A stretch of DNA of 14,354 nt from Scatosoma sp045652785 (GCA_045652785.1 JAZOLF010000034.1:1-14354), one strand, 5' to 3'; positions 5,655 through 13,754 are shown, numbered from the stretch's first letter. Notes: generated from the sequence alone by a model not told the origin. Numbers and translations are program-made.

Positions 5655-6935
5655 TTAGGATTTAAAGGAAAAATCCTGCCATTTTCCGCCGTTTCGGCGG
5701 TGCAATTCTTCGGTGCATAAGAACCACTTTTCTACCGTGGGTTTCTTGGGGAAGAATTCCATAAACTCGCCCTTGTAGAACGTATAGAAACGGGAAACGT
5801 CCGTACACATCCCGTAGGTGGGGATTTCCGCCGTCGAAAGGTGGAAGGTGAACGGCTCGCCGTTTCTCGTGCCGTCGTAGGTCAAACCGTCCTTATTCAA
5901 AGTGATTGTGCCGCTGCCGACAATCTCACTCGTCTTTTGATCTTTGAGCATTTTATATTTGGGAAGATTGCCAAGCTCTACTTCTTCTTTGAGTTCAAAT
6001 CCTGGGGCGCTAACGGCGATTTTTGCGCGACGGCGTTGGAGTTCAAACCACTCCGTTTGCGTTTTGGGAATTGCGCAAGTATCGTCAAGCGGGGTGAGCG
6101 CGTAGGTATCGTCCAGCATCGCAGCGTTTCCGCATTCCGTACAGTAGAACTTCATACCGATACCGACCATCGTGTGTTCTTTGCCGCACTTTGGGCAGTA
6201 GTAAAGCAGGTTGCCCAGATCTTGCGCCAAGTTTCCGTCGTGCTTGAATGGGATTTTTTCTTGCAAGTTCCACGCGTAGTCGTCGTGGTATAATTGCTCG
6301 TTCAAGCGGGTTTCGATCTCTTCGGGGGTGAGCGTCTTTAATTCTTCTGCCGTAAACATTTGCCCGATGGTCACCTTGACTTTGCCGCAACGGTCTTGTA
6401 GGTTATATTTGGGGCTGGAAAGGTAGCCGCCGCGAATTTTGGTGTAGTACACGGGCACGCCAAAGTGCTTGATGAACTTTCCGCTGCCGATGGCAACCGG
6501 TTGGTTTGCGCCCGAAATAGAACTCATACCTTCGGGGAAAATCACCACGCGGCCGCCGTTGTTTAAGACGCGGCTGACTTCTTTGATGGTATAGACGTCG
6601 GGGGTGAAATTCTTTTTCGGGATGACGTTGAGCAACTTGAACACGCCTGCCAAGTGAGAGCGGTAAAACTCATTATGCCCAGCGACGAAGTTATACGTAT
6701 TCGGCATCAAGGGCAAACCCGTAAAGATATAATCCAAGCGGGACGCGTGGTTGCTGACAACGATATGCGGACCTTTGTCCTTGCGGGGGTCGCATTCATA
6801 AACGTATTCTACGCCGTATTTCTTTTCAAACAAAATGCGCCAAATGCCGCCCAGCAACCGATAGATGAATGCAGGGGGTGTTTTTATTTTTCGCTGTTTG
6901 AGTTTCTGAGAAAGGGTCAATGTTTCCTTTGCCAT
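5655..6935 (-). CDS. PlsC-type 1-acylglycerol-3-phosphate acyltransferase with zinc ribbon and C-terminal domain (paralogue 1)
   Basis: A 426-residue member of the lysophospholipid acyltransferase family, which transfers an acyl group to lysophosphatidic acid to give phosphatidic acid at the inner membrane face. The catalytic HxxxxD is in SNHASRLDY (H63, D68) and FPEG is at 133-136. Usual PlsC proteins are about 200-250 residues; this one continues past residue 240 with a zinc ribbon, YYCPKCG and FYCTECG (cysteines 247, 250, 265, 268), then about 150 residues of a predicted beta-rich domain starting with TEWFELQRRRAK (294-305). The gene at 12531-13754 has the same order of domains. The start is supported by AAAGGA seven to nine bases upstream, and the gene has its own promoter (6965-6993). 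It is monocistronic between two terminators. The extra domains may bind the membrane or a partner; their function is unknown. Confidence 0.87.
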   Translation of the reverse strand: MAKETLTLSQKLKQRKIKTPPAFIYRLLGGIWRILFEKKYGVEYVYECDPRKDKGPHIVVSNHASRLDYIFTGLPLMPNTYNFVAGHNEFYRSHLAGVFKLLNVIPKKNFTPDVYTIKEVSRVLNNGGRVVIFPEGMSSISGANQPVAIGSGKFIKHFGVPVYYTKIRGGYLSSPKYNLQDRCGKVKVTIGQMFTAEELKTLTPEEIETRLNEQLYHDDYAWNLQEKIPFKHDGNLAQDLGNLLYYCPKCGKEHTMVGIGMKFYCTECGNAAMLDDTYALTPLDDTCAIPKTQTEWFELQRRRAKIAVSAPGFELKEEVELGNLPKYKMLKDQKTSEIVGSGTITLNKDGLTYDGTRNGEPFTFHLSTAEIPTYGMCTDVSRFYTFYKGEFMEFFPKKPTVEKWFLCTEELHRRNGGKWQDFSFKS

Positions 6936-6964
6936 CGCAGGTACTTCCTTTGTGTATTTTCCTT

Positions 6965-6993
6965 ATTATAGCACGGGCGGGGCAAAAAGGCAA
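6965..6993 (-). promoter_or_regulatory. Promoter of PlsC paralogue 1
   Basis: On the minus strand TTGCCT (6993-6988), 17 bases, then TATAAT (6970-6965). The start codon is about 30 bases downstream. Confidence 0.75.
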
Positions 6994-7003
6994 GTAGGTG
7001 AGC

Positions 7004-7036
7004 AAAAAAAGTGGCTGGAATCAAAATTCCAGCCAC
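7004..7036 (-). terminator. Intrinsic terminator of the GH2 gene
   Basis: On the minus strand GTGGCTGGAAT (7036-7026), a TTTG loop, ATTCCAGCCAC (7021-7011), then seven T residues (7010-7004). A perfect 11-bp stem located 20 bases after the GH2 stop codon. Confidence 0.93.
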
Positions 7037-7055
7037 CCATGTCCGTATTTGCGGG

Positions 7056-9323
7056 TTATTCCATGCCTTTCGGCTTGCGGATTTTGTTGAGTTTCTTGTT
7101 CATTTTAAGCAACTCTTCTTTGGTGAGAGAGATGCCTACCATGCTTACCATATTCGTTGCGCGAAGTACGGTGAACCCGCCGAGCATTTTCATTACGCTC
7201 TTCATGTCGATGGCGTTGCCGATGGATGGCGCGCTATTGCCGCCTTGCTTTTTCTTGGCGTTCATCTTCTTCTTGATGGAGAGCCCCATACCGATCGCCC
7301 ACAATTTACCGCGCAACGTTTTTAAGATGTCTTCGAACGTATCGTTGAGCGAATATCTGCCTTTCGGCATCGTCACGTCGAACCAGTTGAGAACCGCGCC
7401 CTTTTCCTTTAAGATATAGTCGGGGTTCATTTCGTCAACTTTGCGGATTTTGCTTTCGTCCGTCAAGTCGCCCGCTTTTGCAACGATGGTGCTTTCGCCA
7501 ACGTTGGGTACTTCAAAGTAGAAGAAGTGGTCGGGTGCCGTCTTCTTGCCCAAACTTTCGCCGTTGACGAACAATTCTACTTCGGGTTGGTTAGAATAAA
7601 CGGTCACCTTGGTTACGTCTTCCACGCGGTCGATATATCGTTTGCCGCAAAGGTGTACGAAAGGTTCGTCCGAAAGCCACGCCTTGTAAGCGTAGAAGGA
7701 ATCCTTTTTATACGAGCGGTCGAACGTCATCAAGCCCTTGTGATTTTGGCCGTTTTCGCCGCCTTCCGCACGAGCGTCTGCGCCGAAGTCAAACATATTC
7801 CAAACGTGGGTGGCCCACAAGTATTTGCGGGAGAAGAGTTGCTTGATGAGTTCTTCGTGGTAGTACGCTTGATATTCTTCGGTGTAGTCCCCTTGCTTGG
7901 GGTTGGACGTATGCCAGTTCAAGGCTTCGCAACCGTATTCGCTGCAACCGATGGGAATGTTCGGGTGCTTGGCGTGGAACTCATCAAACCAGGGACCATT
8001 CATGGAAGTATTGCCGCCGTACCAGCCAAAATAGTGGTTATAGGAAACGACGTCGGGAATTTGTAAATATTCCGCATCCATACCGCACATAGATACGCAC
8101 GCAATCGTCGTAAGACGGGTTTTGTCCATACCATGTACGAGTTCATTCAATACTCTGTGGTTGTCAATCAGGTCGGGATCCCCTTCGCCGTTCATGGTGA
8201 TTTCGTTGGAAAGCCCCCATACGACGATGGACGGGTGGTTGTAGTTTTGCGTGACAAGTTCTTTCATCTGGGAGATGGTATTTTCTCTGCCGCCGGGAAG
8301 GTGCTTAGAGATGTAGGGGATTTCCGCCCAAATTACCATACCTACTTCGTCGCAAAGGTCGTAGAAGTATTGATCGTGTTGATAGTGCGCCAAACGGATG
8401 GTTGTTGCGCCCATTTCTAAGATGAAATCCATATCTTCCTTGTGGTGTTCAGGAAGAAGTGCGTTACCGACGCCCCATCTGTCTTGATGGCGGGAAACGC
8501 CGCGCAAGGGATATTCTTCGCCGTTGAGAATGAACCCGCGTTCAGGATCAATCTCGAAAGAACGGCAGCCAAAGCGTGCGGAAACGTTGTCGATGGCTGC
8601 GCCGCCGCGGAGAATTTCCGCCGTCGCGGTGTAAAGATAAGGATCTTTTTTACCGTGCCAAAGGTGTACGTTTTCGATGGTGAAAGATGCTTTCGTTTCC
8701 TTGCTTTGGATGGAACAAACTTCGCCCCCATCCTTGTCGAAAATCTTGTATAAGATTTCGTCGCCGTCGCCCAAGTCCTTTACCCAAACTTCGATATCGA
8801 CGTTGGCATTTTTGCCGTCGATTACAGGGGTGATGGCGATACCGCAGCCGCCGTAATAATCCAAATCAAAATGGGTTTTTGAAACGGCGATAATATTCAC
8901 GTCACGGTACAAGCCGCCGTAGAAAGTGAAGTCAGCAAACTGCGGGTACACCGTTTCGTTGGGGGAGTTGTCCACCACGATTGCGATCTCATTTTCGTCT
9001 TGGAGAACTTCGGTGAAGTTGACGCGCCAGGTGGAATAACCGCCGTCGTGGTGTGCCAAAAGTTTACCGTTGACGTAAGCGTCCGCCGAAGAGTTCGCGC
9101 CGCGGATTTCCAAATAATATTCGTCTGCTTGCGGTAAATCCGCTTTTTTCACCGTCTTTTTATAAAGACAAGAGCCGCGGAAATAATCGTTGCCGCCGTC
9201 TTGACCGTCGATCGCGTTCCAAGTAGGGGGCAAGCCCACGATTTCCGCATTTTCACTTGCGTGAATGTCGGCGGTGTCTTTATAAAATTCCCAACCGACG
9301 TTGATATTTAAAAGGTTTCTCAT
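7056..9323 (-). CDS. Glycoside hydrolase family 2 enzyme (beta-galactosidase-like)
   Basis: A cytoplasmic retaining glycosidase of 755 residues without signal peptide. Domain order: sugar-binding jelly roll (about 10-148, with YFRGSCLYKKTV and DGGYSTW), immunoglobulin-like domain (about 150-258), TIM barrel from GFILNGEEYPLRGVSRHQD (263-281) to about 560, with acid/base E374 in LSNEITM and nucleophile E462 in CSEYGCE, then a beta domain (about 565-630). NHKGLMTFDRS (527-537) is typical of GH2 beta-galactosidases and also resembles the NxK motif of glucuronidases, so the sugar is not certain. The last ~100 residues are a lysine-rich helical tail (NAIDMKSVMKML, ISLTKEELLKMNKKLNKI). The start is taken at 9323 (MRNLL) or 9329; AAGGA lies at 9338-9334. 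A longer start at 9365 has no ribosome site. The divergent symporter gene suggests glycoside import coupled to cleavage. Confidence 0.9.
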   Translation of the reverse strand: MRNLLNINVGWEFYKDTADIHASENAEIVGLPPTWNAIDGQDGGNDYFRGSCLYKKTVKKADLPQADEYYLEIRGANSSADAYVNGKLLAHHDGGYSTWRVNFTEVLQDENEIAIVVDNSPNETVYPQFADFTFYGGLYRDVNIIAVSKTHFDLDYYGGCGIAITPVIDGKNANVDIEVWVKDLGDGDEILYKIFDKDGGEVCSIQSKETKASFTIENVHLWHGKKDPYLYTATAEILRGGAAIDNVSARFGCRSFEIDPERGFILNGEEYPLRGVSRHQDRWGVGNALLPEHHKEDMDFILEMGATTIRLAHYQHDQYFYDLCDEVGMVIWAEIPYISKHLPGGRENTISQMKELVTQNYNHPSIVVWGLSNEITMNGEGDPDLIDNHRVLNELVHGMDKTRLTTIACVSMCGMDAEYLQIPDVVSYNHYFGWYGGNTSMNGPWFDEFHAKHPNIPIGCSEYGCEALNWHTSNPKQGDYTEEYQAYYHEELIKQLFSRKYLWATHVWNMFDFGADARAEGGENGQNHKGLMTFDRSYKKDSFYAYKAWLSDEPFVHLCGKRYIDRVEDVTKVTVYSNQPEVELFVNGESLGKKTAPDHFFYFEVPNVGESTIVAKAGDLTDESKIRKVDEMNPDYILKEKGAVLNWFDVTMPKGRYSLNDTFEDILKTLRGKLWAIGMGLSIKKKMNAKKKQGGNSAPSIGNAIDMKSVMKMLGGFTVLRATNMVSMVGISLTKEELLKMNKKLNKIRKPKGME

Positions 9324-9383
9324 ATTCATCCCGTCCTTAAAATGGTTTTGCGAAGTGCTTAACAACGCCCCACGCCATTATAT

Positions 9384-9412
9384 AGTATATCCCACTTTTC
9401 CAGCCTTGTCAA
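9384..9412 (-). promoter_or_regulatory. Promoter of the GH2 gene
   Basis: On the minus strand a perfect TTGACA (9412-9407), 17 bases, then TATACT (9389-9384). The -35 overlaps the first copy of the TGTCAA/G6 repeat. Confidence 0.85.
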
Positions 9413-9471
9413 GGGGGGATTTTTGTTTTTTGGTTGCAAAAGTGGCAAATAATGTCAAAAAAGGGGGGATT
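9407..9471. repeat. Direct repeat pair between the divergent GH2 and symporter promoters
   Basis: TGTCAA followed by GGGGGGATT occurs at 9407-9421 and, with four extra A between the two parts, at 9453-9471. The core AAGGGGGGATT copies (9411-9421 and 9461-9471) are 50 bp apart. An imperfect TTGC-N7-GCAA inverted repeat lies between them (9434-9448). A shared operator is possible; no regulator gene is in the window. Confidence 0.45.
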
Positions 9472-9498
9472 ATGCGGAGTTTTTTTCTTTTTTCCCTA

Positions 9499-9527
9499 TT
9501 GACAAGCGCCTGTGTATATTCTATAAT
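9499..9527 (+). promoter_or_regulatory. Consensus promoter of the GPH symporter gene
   Basis: TTGACA (9499-9504), a 17-base spacer and TATAAT (9522-9527): both hexamers match the sigma-70/sigma-A consensus exactly. The leader is about 50 bases to the ATG at 9586. Confidence 0.92.
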
Positions 9528-9585
9528 GAAAGCAGTTGTTTGGGGTTCTATGAAACAAAAATGAGATAAGGGAGAGAAAACAACG

Positions 9586-11061
9586 ATGGAGAAAAAGCAA
9601 ACCCGTCCTTTCGGGGCACGGGACAAAGTAGGCTATCTGTTTGGGGACTTTGGCTGTAATATGAGCTTCCAACTCCTTAGCGGCTACCTGATGCTGTACG
9701 TCACGCAAGGCATGGGGCTGTCAACGGGGGACTGGGCAATTATCGTATTGCTTGCAAAGATCTTCGACGCAATCAACGACCCTGTAATCGGGGCGCTTGT
9801 CGATTCCCGCAAGCCTGGTAAAAACGGGAAATACCGCCCGTGGATTTTCTGGGGCTCGTTCGCAATTGCGATTACGACAATGTTGCTGTTTATTGATTTC
9901 AGCGGCTTGCCGTATGGGGCGAGATTTGCGTACTGTTTGATTATGTACTGCCTGTGGTCGGTTGCATACACGGCGGCAAACGTGCCGTACGGCTCGTTGA
10001 ATGCGGCGCTGACAGACGATCCGGCCCAGCGTGCCAGCCTTTCGTCACTTCGTAGTATCGGCGCAGGGATTGCCGTAATGCCTATGACCGTCTTGATTCC
10101 GATGATCGGCTTTGGTGAAGAAGGTGCGGATGGAATTGCGCCCATCAAATCCGAAGTCTTCTTCTGGGTGGCTTTGGTCGCCGGTGTTATCAGTATTTTG
10201 GGCTTTATGCTCACCGTATTCTTGACGACGGAACGCCAAGTGGTTGCGCCTTCGACGCAAAAGATTAACTATTTCCGTACCTTAAAGAATTTCATAAAGA
10301 ACCGTGCGGCGCTCGGGATCAGTTTGGCGTCCTTCTCGCAACTCGTGTTCGTTATGTCCTATCAAACACTCCTTCCTTTGGTGTGTCAGTTGTACTTTGG
10401 AGATGTCAACAACGCTGGTACCGCAAGTATAATCATGATGGTACCGATGATGGCGGTGATCCCGTTTATGGGTAAACTCACCAAAAAGTTTGGGAAACGG
10501 GAAATTTCCTTGTGGCCGAACTTGGTGTGTGTTGCGGTGCTGGTGGCTATGCTTTTTATTCCTATTCCTGCCGAACCTTGGGCGATGTGGGTATATGCGG
10601 GGCTGCTTGGGACGACGATGCTCGTTTCTGGTCCTTTCATGCTGGGGAACTGGTCGATGGTTGCCGACTGTGTGGACGCGCAGGAAATCCAAACGGGTAC
10701 CCGCGAAGAAGCAAGCGTTTATGCGACCTATTCTTTGGCGAGAAAGATGGCGCAAGGCGTGGGCGCGGCGTTCGTTTCGCTGTGCTTGGGCTGGGTTGGC
10801 TACAATGCGGATGCGCTCTCCCCGACGATGGGGCCTGGTATCTTTAGGCTGTCTATTATTCTGCCTTTGATTGGCTACGTTTTGATCTTCCTTTGCTTGT
10901 TCTTCTTGTACGATTTGTCCAAAAAGAAAGTGGAAGAAAACGGCGCATTCCTGCGTGCGAAGCGTGCGATGCAGGTGGAAGCAATCCCCGATGAAGTGGT
11001 CGTGGAAGAAGGCGCAGAAATGATCGTTGTGGAAGAAGTTGCGCCTGGCAACGTCGAATAA
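9586..11061 (+). CDS. GPH-family (MelB-like) glycoside:cation symporter
   Basis: An integral membrane transporter of 491 residues in the glycoside-pentoside-hexuronide:cation symporter family of the major facilitator superfamily, with about twelve hydrophobic segments. DAINDPVIGALVDSR (61-75) matches the MelB cation-site region; D61 and D65 correspond to its two key aspartates, followed by GKYRPW (81-86). VPYGSLNAALTDDP (about 133-146) is another family block. The protein ends in an acidic tail (about 463-491, rich in E and V) after the last membrane segment. GGGAG lies 11 bases upstream of the start. It is divergent from the GH2 gene, an arrangement seen in glycoside-use loci such as uidA-uidB, so it probably imports the GH2 substrate with sodium or protons. 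The exact sugar is unknown. Confidence 0.9.
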   Translation: MEKKQTRPFGARDKVGYLFGDFGCNMSFQLLSGYLMLYVTQGMGLSTGDWAIIVLLAKIFDAINDPVIGALVDSRKPGKNGKYRPWIFWGSFAIAITTMLLFIDFSGLPYGARFAYCLIMYCLWSVAYTAANVPYGSLNAALTDDPAQRASLSSLRSIGAGIAVMPMTVLIPMIGFGEEGADGIAPIKSEVFFWVALVAGVISILGFMLTVFLTTERQVVAPSTQKINYFRTLKNFIKNRAALGISLASFSQLVFVMSYQTLLPLVCQLYFGDVNNAGTASIIMMVPMMAVIPFMGKLTKKFGKREISLWPNLVCVAVLVAMLFIPIPAEPWAMWVYAGLLGTTMLVSGPFMLGNWSMVADCVDAQEIQTGTREEASVYATYSLARKMAQGVGAAFVSLCLGWVGYNADALSPTMGPGIFRLSIILPLIGYVLIFLCLFFLYDLSKKKVEENGAFLRAKRAMQVEAIPDEVVVEEGAEMIVVEEVAPGNVE

Positions 11062-11077
11062 TAATTGAATAAAAATG

Positions 11078-11107
11078 AAAACTCCCTTGTGCGAACAAGG
11101 GAGTTTT
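11078..11107. terminator. Bidirectional intrinsic terminator with GNRA tetraloop
   Basis: AAAACTCCCTTGT (11078-11090), loop GCGA, ACAAGGGAGTTTT (11095-11107), then TTC. A perfect 13-bp stem between the convergent symporter and GltS-like genes, with T-rich sides on both strands. Confidence 0.9.
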
Positions 11108-11125
11108 TTCTTCGGTTTTGCGCCG

Positions 11126-12553
11126 TTAATTTTCGGCGTTTTCTTCCGTCGCTACGGACATGGTATCGTCCGTTTGTTTTTTACGGAAAATTTTATTGCG
11201 GAACAAGATCAGGTTCATCACCACGAAGAATGCCGCCAAAAGTAGCCACGTCAATTCAGGGGCGGTGGGGGCAAGATTTGCTAACAACATAATCGGGAAC
11301 CCAAATACGATGGCGGGTAGCGATTGATATACAAGGTCGTCGGCGGCGGGGGTTTTGAAATCACCATCCAACTCTCTGAGTAGGATAATCCCCGTGCTTG
11401 CCGTACCTGTCAACATACCGTACATCGCAAGGAATTGTTCGTCTTCGTAGTGCGGGAAGAGTTTCTTCGCTACGAACTTGTTATACAAATAGGTTGCAAC
11501 CATGCCGACCACGGCGAGCAGAAGCAACACGTGCCAGTATTCTGCGATCAAATCCAAGCGGATTGCCGCGATCCCCGCAACGACCATTAGGTCGAAACAG
11601 GTATTGCTGATACGATCCATCAAGAAGTTGTTGATGTGCTGTTTGCGAACGATTTTTGCTTTCATTAAGGCGTTCATAATGCCTTTCAAAGCGGTGGCAA
11701 GCAGTACGCCGATTAAGAAGTTGAAACCGTAAATCGTTCCCGATAAGCCAGGCAGGAGTACTTGCCCTAAAAGATACATTACAAGATGGGAGCAGAAATA
11801 CACGAACAGGACGGTGGCGATTTGTACCGCCAACTTATCCATGCTGCCGCTCATAGGTATTTCTTCGGCGTGCGTTTTATCGCTATCCGAGAGTGTGTTC
11901 TTCAATGCGCGGGGCTTAAAGCCTTTTTTCTTTTTCAAGATATTCAGGTGGATGACCCCGCCCAAACTTGCGGAAAGGAAACCGAGTGCCGCGACCGTCA
12001 AACCGAAGTTTGCGCCATCGACAAAGCCGTGATCCTGTTCATAGATATTCCCGTAGTTGAGCGCTTGCCCTGTGCCTTGCCCAAACCCAAACGGCAGGAG
12101 TATGCCCGACGCTTTGAACAGGGTTGGCATAGCCACGTATGCGATGAGCAGAGTGATGCCCAGCCCGAGTACCGCCTGCAACAGGTAGGTGGAAACTGTG
12201 GTCACGCCGCTGTCGAAGATTTCACGCGCGCGCTTTTTGTTGAACTTTTCCTTTCCCATTTTCATAGACGACGCGATAAAGCCGAGTGCCAAACAATGGT
12301 AGGTAATCAGTTCGAACGTTTGCATTCCGTTGCCGCCGAAGAATTCGGTGTTGTAGATCAATTCCCCTGTGATTGCGCGATAGATGGTGGAGATTAACAG
12401 GAGAATAGAACCTGCTAAAACGGACGTCGGGATAAGAGATGCTCTAAGCGCGGGGATGTTCTTTTTCAGGATACTGCCGAGTAATAGGCTCATCAGCAGG
12501 ATTGCAAGAATATTGATGAATCCCCAGTTGTTAAAGTCCGAGAAACTGCCCAT
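11126..12553 (-). CDS. GltS-like sodium symporter (ESS family)
   Basis: A polytopic membrane protein of 475 residues resembling the sodium/glutamate symporter family. Supporting motifs are GFGQGTGQALNYG (155-167), at the place of the family GFGxGxGTA loop, and MLTGTASTGIILLRE (380-394), at the place of the second conserved re-entrant region. Between the two halves is a charged cytoplasmic stretch (about 207-238). It is longer than typical GltS (about 400 residues) and its motifs are divergent, so the solute may not be glutamate. The start is set at 12553 because AGGTGA (12564-12559) is five bases upstream; the further in-frame ATG at 12601 lies deep in the preceding gene without a ribosome site. 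It overlaps the end of the acyltransferase gene by 23 bases, so the two are co-transcribed and probably translationally coupled. No coupled enzyme gene identifies the substrate. Confidence 0.8.
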   Translation of the reverse strand: MGSFSDFNNWGFINILAILLMSLLLGSILKKNIPALRASLIPTSVLAGSILLLISTIYRAITGELIYNTEFFGGNGMQTFELITYHCLALGFIASSMKMGKEKFNKKRAREIFDSGVTTVSTYLLQAVLGLGITLLIAYVAMPTLFKASGILLPFGFGQGTGQALNYGNIYEQDHGFVDGANFGLTVAALGFLSASLGGVIHLNILKKKKGFKPRALKNTLSDSDKTHAEEIPMSGSMDKLAVQIATVLFVYFCSHLVMYLLGQVLLPGLSGTIYGFNFLIGVLLATALKGIMNALMKAKIVRKQHINNFLMDRISNTCFDLMVVAGIAAIRLDLIAEYWHVLLLLAVVGMVATYLYNKFVAKKLFPHYEDEQFLAMYGMLTGTASTGIILLRELDGDFKTPAADDLVYQSLPAIVFGFPIMLLANLAPTAPELTWLLLAAFFVVMNLILFRNKIFRKKQTDDTMSVATEENAEN

Positions 12554-13754
12554 TTGGTTCACCTGCCTGTATATTTTTATAATGATAGAACAGGTTGACA
12601 AACTTGACGGCGTTCATATGCTTATCGCCCTTGATTTGCCAAACGGTTTTATCGAAATAGAGATTGACTTTGTTCTTCCCAAGTACCGTGACGGCGGAGA
12701 GTTTGTCAAAACACAAGGTAATGTTTTCGCCGCCGTAAGCGAGTTCAAAACGGTCTCCGTATGCGGTGAATTTTGCATTTTTCGAGATCGGTTTTTTCCG
12801 CTTATAGAGTTGCACTTCGGAGAGTAAAACGTCCTTTTCTGCGAAAATAGGGGTATCCATGTACGGGGTTAAATCTAAATTTCGCATAAAATTACATTGT
12901 GCGTCGTACCATTCTGTTGTGAAACGATAGGGGAATGCGCTGCCCACGCCTTCCAACTCTTTGGTGGGGAGATAGCGTACTTGCTTGCCGCAACGGGTGC
13001 AGGTCAAAACGTCCTTGTTTGCATCGAAGGCGGTGATGCCGCAATCGGGGCAAACGTACATAGCGCGTTCCAACCCTTCGGCGAGACGCTTGTGGGTAAA
13101 GGTTGCGTCTGCAACCCCTTCGTTGACGTACAGTTCGCTTTGCACAAGTGCCAGCAATTCATCGTCGGAAAGGCTTGCGTATTCTTCGGGCTCAACCACT
13201 TTGGAAACGTAGCAACGCATTTTGCCCTTGCGGACGGTGTCGCTCCAACGGGGTTGCACACCGTAGCCCCCTTCCAAACGGTAGAAGACGAGCGGAAGTT
13301 TTAAAAGTTTAATCAAGCCGACGATGGCAGGGTTTATGTATTCGGTCTTACCGCTATAAGTGCGGTTGCCTTCGGGCGCGATAGCGATTGTGCCGCCTTC
13401 CTTTGCGACCTTGCGGCAATTCATAACCGCGTGTACGTCTGTCGTTTGCTTACGGATGGGGATGGGCGCAACCGCGTAGCGAAGAAGTTTGGAAACAAAG
13501 CCCATCGAAAAAATATCTTCCGTAGCCACATAGTAAACGGAGCCTTTGAATGCGAAACTCACGAAAAATTGATCAAAGCCTGTTTGATGGTTGAACAAAA
13601 TGAGATAGGGTTGCCCTTTCTTTTGCGCTTTGAAGGGTTCAATCTTTGCCCTGTATTTTAGGTTGGAAACCGCTTTCAAAAAAGGATATGCCAGCGTGCG
13701 CACAATGGCGTGGCGGGGCTTGATCCATTTTTGCGGTTTATTTTTCTTTGCCAT
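12531..13754 (-). CDS. PlsC-type acyltransferase with zinc ribbon and C-terminal PH/GRAM-like domain (paralogue 2)
   Basis: A 407-residue lysophospholipid acyltransferase family protein. HxxxxD is in FNHQTGFD (H56, D61) and APEGNRT is at 126-132, matching PlsC blocks. Then follow a zinc ribbon, YVCPDCG and LTCTRCG (cysteines 235, 238, 252, 255), and a C-terminal domain with alternating hydrophobic strands ending in a helix (NAVKFVNLFYHY, 381-392), which suggests a PH/GRAM-like fold. TEWYDAQC (280-287) matches TEWFELQR in the paralogue at 5655-6935, so the two genes share the same unusual domain order but have diverged strongly. The start is set at 13754, not at the in-frame ATG at 13799, because AAAAGGAAGA lies about 8 bases upstream. 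It is the first gene of an operon with the GltS-like symporter. The acyl acceptor is unproven; lysophosphatidate is the default. Confidence 0.86.
   Translation of the reverse strand: MAKKNKPQKWIKPRHAIVRTLAYPFLKAVSNLKYRAKIEPFKAQKKGQPYLILFNHQTGFDQFFVSFAFKGSVYYVATEDIFSMGFVSKLLRYAVAPIPIRKQTTDVHAVMNCRKVAKEGGTIAIAPEGNRTYSGKTEYINPAIVGLIKLLKLPLVFYRLEGGYGVQPRWSDTVRKGKMRCYVSKVVEPEEYASLSDDELLALVQSELYVNEGVADATFTHKRLAEGLERAMYVCPDCGITAFDANKDVLTCTRCGKQVRYLPTKELEGVGSAFPYRFTTEWYDAQCNFMRNLDLTPYMDTPIFAEKDVLLSEVQLYKRKKPISKNAKFTAYGDRFELAYGGENITLCFDKLSAVTVLGKNKVNLYFDKTVWQIKGDKHMNAVKFVNLFYHYKNIQAGEPNGQFLGL
12559..12568 (-). promoter_or_regulatory. Ribosome binding site that decides the symporter start
   Basis: AGGCAGGTGA on the minus strand, with AGGTGA five bases before the ATG at 12553. 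It lies inside the last codons of the upstream acyltransferase gene. Confidence 0.7.

Noticed and set aside
7734..7745. NxK motif in the GH2 enzyme as proof of beta-glucuronidase
   Set aside because: The same NxKG pattern occurs in many beta-galactosidase-like GH2 enzymes, so it does not settle the substrate.
9472..9564. Possible 30-residue hydrophobic peptide with a G-rich ribosome-like site
   Set aside because: It overlaps the -35 and -10 of the consensus symporter promoter, so the transcript would start inside it.
12554..12601. Sixteen-residue N-terminal extension of the GltS-like symporter
   Set aside because: No ribosome site is near 12601, while 12553 has AGGTGA at good spacing.
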